Below are positions 60,850 through 64,000 of a stretch of DNA of 64,000 nt, piece after piece. A program made the position numbers and the translations under genes. Every line of letters starts with the position of its first letter. Positions within the stretch are counted from its first letter, which is position 1. The notes under the pieces are model-generated. The model had not been told where the DNA came from and ran no database searches. It was given only the letters and a program-made list of their open reading frames with translations. The stretch is from CBDBZX01 sp965213645 (GTDB lineage Bacteria; Deinococcota; Deinococci; Deinococcales; Trueperaceae), in the NCBI GenBank assembly GCA_965213645.1, contig CBDBZX010000008.1, positions 434,001 through 498,000 on the forward strand, read 5' to 3'.

Positions 60850-62475
60850 ATGGACACCTTACCTTTTAACCTCACTACCTTCGCCGCCGTTCTTATCGCC
60901 ATCGTCCTCTTAGGACTCCTCCCCAACCTCATCCGCCGCTACGCGGTGGCGGACAGTTCTTCGCATCTCGGCTCGCTCGTGCAGCTTCTTTTAGGGCTCG
61001 GCGCACTAGCTTTAACGACCTACGTCGTCCTCTATTTCCTCAGCTTAATCGGCGGCTTCTACGAATCTTTAACGTGTAAAGTCGTGACGATTCCCTCATG
61101 TGAGGACCCCTTAGCGCTCCCCGCGTGGCTACGCTTGCCCGCGCAGAGCGTCGGCGGCGTGATGGGCGTGTTACCGCTCATTGCAGTCTTTCTCGCCAAA
61201 GTCTTGCAACCGACTGCGCCGCCCCCGCCCGATGTCTCGGACAAACCTCTTTGGGAACAGCTTACACACCGCAGCTTGGCGTGGCTCGGTAACAACCTGG
61301 GGCTGATTTTTATCTTGGGGCTCGAGCTGTGGCTCGCCTGGTTGCGCGGCGCGGCGGAGGCGTCGGACAGGCAGCTTCGCTTGCAGCTCGGTCTGGACAG
61401 CGAGTTGCCTCAGGCTTACCTCTCAGTAGCGCAGTGGGGCGCAGTCGTGCTCGCGCTCGGTCTGAGTGCGGTGGTCATCTACTTGGGCATCGTCGGGCGA
61501 CACAGCCGAATGCTCTTGGTGCGTGCGCTCGGTGACTTGCGCTACGGCGCGGGGCTCATGGACATCTTGAGCGCCCTCTTCCGTGCGCTTGCGACTGCTG
61601 TGGTGGCGCTCTGGACGATGAGCGCAATTACGCTCGGACGGCTCCTCTTAAAAACGCAGAGCGCCGTGTTCCGCCTCTGGGCGATGCTGATGATCGCCTT
61701 TGGGCGGCTCCTGCTCAAAACGCAGAGCCTCCTTTACAAGAGTTGGGCGTTTCTAGCCACGACTGTAGGGTGGACGCTCGTGTGGCTGAGCCACCTTGTA
61801 CGAAGGGGTGGACGAAGAGGTGGAGGGCGTGGGCGCACCGTAGAGACAATCGCGTTCATGCTCATTTTAAGCGGCTGGGGTATCGCTCAGGCTGCGACGT
61901 ATGTAGTTTTAATCGACGCGACGGGCTCTGAGGCGGAGCGCATTCAGGAGACGAACCAGACGGTTCTTTCTTGGGCAGACCCTTCACCCCAACGTGCCCT
62001 TTTAGAGCGTGGCGACAGGCTCATCGTTATTCCGATTCGTGCGCCGGGCAACCTCGACCCCACCTATAGCGCCCTTTTTAACGCGACCTATCCGAGCAGT
62101 CAGTTGGAGCGCTACGACTTCTTCATCACTTTGAGAGACGCACTGCCTACCGAGGTGGATACGGACTTCGGTACGGGTCTGAGTGAGGCGTTGCGGGCGG
62201 CGGCGTTTTATCTCAATGAGGCGGAAGGGGAAAAGGTGCTCGTGGTTTTTGGCAACGGGGAAGACCACTCGCCAGCGGTCATTCAACCTGCTGAGCTTCC
62301 TTTGAGCAATACGACGGTCGTGCATCTGAACTTGGGGCTCGAGGCGCGTGACGCCTGGCAGCGTCTCTACCAGCAAGCGGGCGCGGCGGACACACTTCTT
62401 TATGATTTGGCAGCGACTCGTTCGCTTAGACAAGCAGAGTTGCAAGAGGATTTAGAGGCAACTTCTAGAGATTAG
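60850..62475 (+). CDS. Multi-span membrane protein with a C-terminal vWA-like domain
   Basis: This 541-residue protein has about five or six hydrophobic segments in the first 240 residues. Then comes an amphipathic tandem repeat at about 257-300 (two units with FGRLLLKTQS or LGRLLLKTQS) and a basic Gly/Arg stretch. Another hydrophobic segment leads to a vWA-like domain at about 350-530. The MIDAS-type DATGS (in VLIDATGSE), TDFGTGLSEALRAAAFYL and KVLVVFGNGEDHSP are visible. No family is recognised. It may bind a protein partner through a metal. Confidence 0.65.
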   Translation: MDTLPFNLTTFAAVLIAIVLLGLLPNLIRRYAVADSSSHLGSLVQLLLGLGALALTTYVVLYFLSLIGGFYESLTCKVVTIPSCEDPLALPAWLRLPAQSVGGVMGVLPLIAVFLAKVLQPTAPPPPDVSDKPLWEQLTHRSLAWLGNNLGLIFILGLELWLAWLRGAAEASDRQLRLQLGLDSELPQAYLSVAQWGAVVLALGLSAVVIYLGIVGRHSRMLLVRALGDLRYGAGLMDILSALFRALATAVVALWTMSAITLGRLLLKTQSAVFRLWAMLMIAFGRLLLKTQSLLYKSWAFLATTVGWTLVWLSHLVRRGGRRGGGRGRTVETIAFMLILSGWGIAQAATYVVLIDATGSEAERIQETNQTVLSWADPSPQRALLERGDRLIVIPIRAPGNLDPTYSALFNATYPSSQLERYDFFITLRDALPTEVDTDFGTGLSEALRAAAFYLNEAEGEKVLVVFGNGEDHSPAVIQPAELPLSNTTVVHLNLGLEARDAWQRLYQQAGAADTLLYDLAATRSLRQAELQEDLEATSRD

Positions 62476-62972
62476 GATGCGCGTAAGACTCGCACCGTCA
62501 CCAAAAGCTGCCCTACATGACGCATGGTGTGCTCGGCGGCGTGCGTATAGAGTCCCATTGTGGTGGAGGGCAAGCGCTGACGACCTACGCCTCGAGCCTC
62601 CACCAGCCCCTCTTCATCCGCATTTCTTAGCTGCGCTAACGCCTTTTCGATCTCTTCGCTAAAGGCTTCATAGAGGTCTCGAGTCGTAAGCCTACTCTCA
62701 CCCTCAGCGTTCAACCTCTCCAACTGTTCCTCACTAAGTTGCTCACCTCTTGCGTAGGTAAAGAGCCGTTCCAGCACCCCCCTCAGATGTTGCAGGTGAA
62801 ACCCCACCGACGCGACGCCCGCAGGTTTTTCCCAGAGCAAATCGTCAGGAAAGTCTCTGGTAAGCGCTTCGACCTCTTCCCTGGCTTGCAAGAGCGCGTG
62901 CGCGACGCCTTGCAGATGCGGCGGTATATCGGGCAGGGGTCCGCGCAGCCAGACTTCTCGAGATTGAGCCAA
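62472..62972 (-). CDS. DinB/YfiT-like protein
   Basis: This 166-residue protein has the four-helix DinB fold. VEALTRDFPDDLLWEKPAGVASVGFHLQHLRGVLERLFTYA, with the metal-binding His, and TMGLYTHAAEHTMRHVGQLLVTVRVLRAS are typical. Such enzymes are thiol-dependent transferases or hydrolases, and DinB-like genes are expanded in Deinococcus. The start is TTG at 62972. The 3' end overlaps the vWA gene by four bases. Confidence 0.85.
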   Translation of the reverse strand: MAQSREVWLRGPLPDIPPHLQGVAHALLQAREEVEALTRDFPDDLLWEKPAGVASVGFHLQHLRGVLERLFTYARGEQLSEEQLERLNAEGESRLTTRDLYEAFSEEIEKALAQLRNADEEGLVEARGVGRQRLPSTTMGLYTHAAEHTMRHVGQLLVTVRVLRAS

Positions 62973-62973
62973 G

Positions 62974-63300
62974 CTAGGTTCCCTTAGACTCGAACATCAC
63001 GTTGTTCGCCCCTTCCAAGCCGCGCACCATCAGCGGCAGGTCTTCGACCACACTCTTCCCGTCGCGCCCCTGCTCGTAGACCTCGCCCGAGTAGCGCATG
63101 AGACCGTCCTCGTAATTGCTGGTTGCTTGCACGCGCATAGCGTCTTGCACCGCGTCAACTGCGTCCCCTGGCACGTTGAGCTGACCGCGCACGAGGTCGC
63201 CGGTGCTCTCGAGCTTGTACCGTTCTAAGTCGCCCGTGCACTCGAGCGCTCTCTCTTGCCCTTGACTATCCGTAAATTTAAGCGTTCCTGAAATCGACAT
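62974..63300 (-). CDS. Hypothetical protein
   Basis: This 108-residue protein is not recognised. It appears to be all beta, with repeated LESTGDLVRGQLNVPGD and MRYSGEVYEQGRDGKSVVEDL segments. There is no signal or membrane segment. TATAGA lies seven bases before the ATG, so it should be a leaderless gene. It ends one base before the DinB-like start and may share its transcript. Confidence 0.6.
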   Translation of the reverse strand: MSISGTLKFTDSQGQERALECTGDLERYKLESTGDLVRGQLNVPGDAVDAVQDAMRVQATSNYEDGLMRYSGEVYEQGRDGKSVVEDLPLMVRGLEGANNVMFESKGT

Positions 63301-63468
63301 GCGTCACTCTATAGTTAGAGAGGTGCTAGACATTAGGGGGCGGCTTACAACCCGGTTTCGCCGTGTGCGCTTTAGAGCGGAATGTCGCCCCAAGTCCTAA
63401 CCTCGGACATGTGGTAATTTGATATACGGATAGTACTCAGCATTCTCACGCGCACTGAGGGGTGAACT

Positions 63469-64000
63469 GTGGAAGGCTCGAACACAAAAGTGGAAAGCAC
63501 CGACAGAACAAAGGTCGGCACGCAGCAAAAGGCGTTTAACCTCAACATGGACGGCAACCGCTACGGGACCTTCGCCGAGATAGGCGCAGGCCAAGAGGTC
63601 GTCAGGTGGTTTTTCCAAGCCGGGGCTGCCGCCGGGACGATTGCCAAGTCAATTTCCGCCTACGACATGACGGTCAGCGACGCGATTTACGGTGAGTCGC
63701 CGCGCTACGTGTCGCGCCAACGGCTCCGGACGATGCTCGAGTACGAATACGACCTCTTGACTGAGAGGTTGGCCGAGCAGCGCAGCGACACCCAGTTCTT
63801 CGCCTTCGCCAACACGGTGCGGGCTAGAAGCTACAACGGCTCGGACGAGTGCCACGGCTGGATGGGCATCCGCTATCAGGCGACGCCGGGGGGCGAGCCC
63901 AGCCAAATCCTGACGCACGTGCGGATGCTCGACCGCGAGAACCGGGCGCAGCAAGAGGCTTTGGGCATCTTGGGCGTCAACCTCATCTACGGCGCGTACG
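63469..64000 (+). CDS. Large conserved protein of unknown function, 5' part only
   Basis: The gene runs off the window edge after 177 codons. QKAFNLNMDGNRYGTFAEIGAGQEVVRWFFQAG near the start, AGTIAKSISAYDMTVSDAIYG, and HVRMLDRENRAQQEALGILGVNLIYGAY are, from memory, strongly conserved in a family of long bacterial proteins that has carried unsupported labels such as TonB-dependent receptor. No signal peptide is present, so I regard it as cytoplasmic with unknown function. The start GTG 63469 has GAGGGGTGAA before it. Conserved homologues start near the QKAFN stretch. Confidence 0.7.
   Translation, partial: MEGSNTKVESTDRTKVGTQQKAFNLNMDGNRYGTFAEIGAGQEVVRWFFQAGAAAGTIAKSISAYDMTVSDAIYGESPRYVSRQRLRTMLEYEYDLLTERLAEQRSDTQFFAFANTVRARSYNGSDECHGWMGIRYQATPGGEPSQILTHVRMLDRENRAQQEALGILGVNLIYGAY

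Overview
The window looks like a chromosomal segment from a member of the Deinococcota (Deinococcus-Thermus), possibly the Trueperales. I base this on the fusA-tuf-rpsJ order, a 405-residue EF-Tu, zinc-type S4, S14 and L36, a fused TilS-TadA protein, and many single genes with a TANNNT -10 box only 5-7 bases before the start codon (leaderless promoters, known to be common in Deinococcus). No rRNA or tRNA gene is present to test this. GC content is moderate by eye (mid-50s percent).

Region 1 (1-19.8 kb) is one long translation and transcription superoperon on the plus strand: fusA, tuf, the S10 and spc ribosomal protein genes, secY, adk, map, infA, rpmJ and the alpha operon (rpsM, rpsK, rpsD, rpoA, rplQ), ending at a strong intrinsic terminator at 19.75 kb. 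Most genes overlap or abut. The few wider gaps are filled with hairpin-forming dispersed repeats. L15 carries an acidic C-terminal tail of about 95 residues.

Region 2 (19.8-29.4 kb) is mixed: a PKD/Kelch lipoprotein and a coupled small membrane protein, deoB, tilS-tadA, a formate/nitrite-type channel, a methyltransferase, a hotdog thioesterase and three tandem Uma2-family nuclease-fold paralogues.

Region 3 (29.4-49.8 kb) concerns aromatic acids and solutes: paaK, a BCCT carrier, an exonuclease, a frameshifted PucR-family regulator divergent from the 4-hydroxyphenylacetate genes hpaC, a DapA-family aldolase, hpaG, hpaE, hpaB and hpaD, and then a branched-chain-type ABC transporter (binding protein, LivH, fused LivM-LivG, LivF). 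Together these would import an aromatic acid, hydroxylate it to homoprotocatechuate, cleave the ring and oxidise the product. hpaF, hpaH and a classical hpaI are not in the window. Toxin-antitoxin-like genes sit between the hpa genes.

Region 4 (49.9-64 kb) holds a hotdog thioesterase, guaA split by a frameshift in a run of seven G, a membrane-anchored pseudokinase, the Mrp/ApbC ATPase, a five-gene operon of antitoxin/toxin-like small proteins next to a 1275-residue type IIG restriction-modification enzyme, a two-gene membrane/vWA unit, a DinB-family protein, and the start of a large conserved protein of unknown function.

The most unusual points are the two -1 frameshifts (guaA and pucR), several families of small dispersed hairpin repeats (some in the ribosomal operon), a marked excess of the palindrome CTCGAG, the acidic L15 tail, and the compact toxin-antitoxin-like operon with a mosaic protein.
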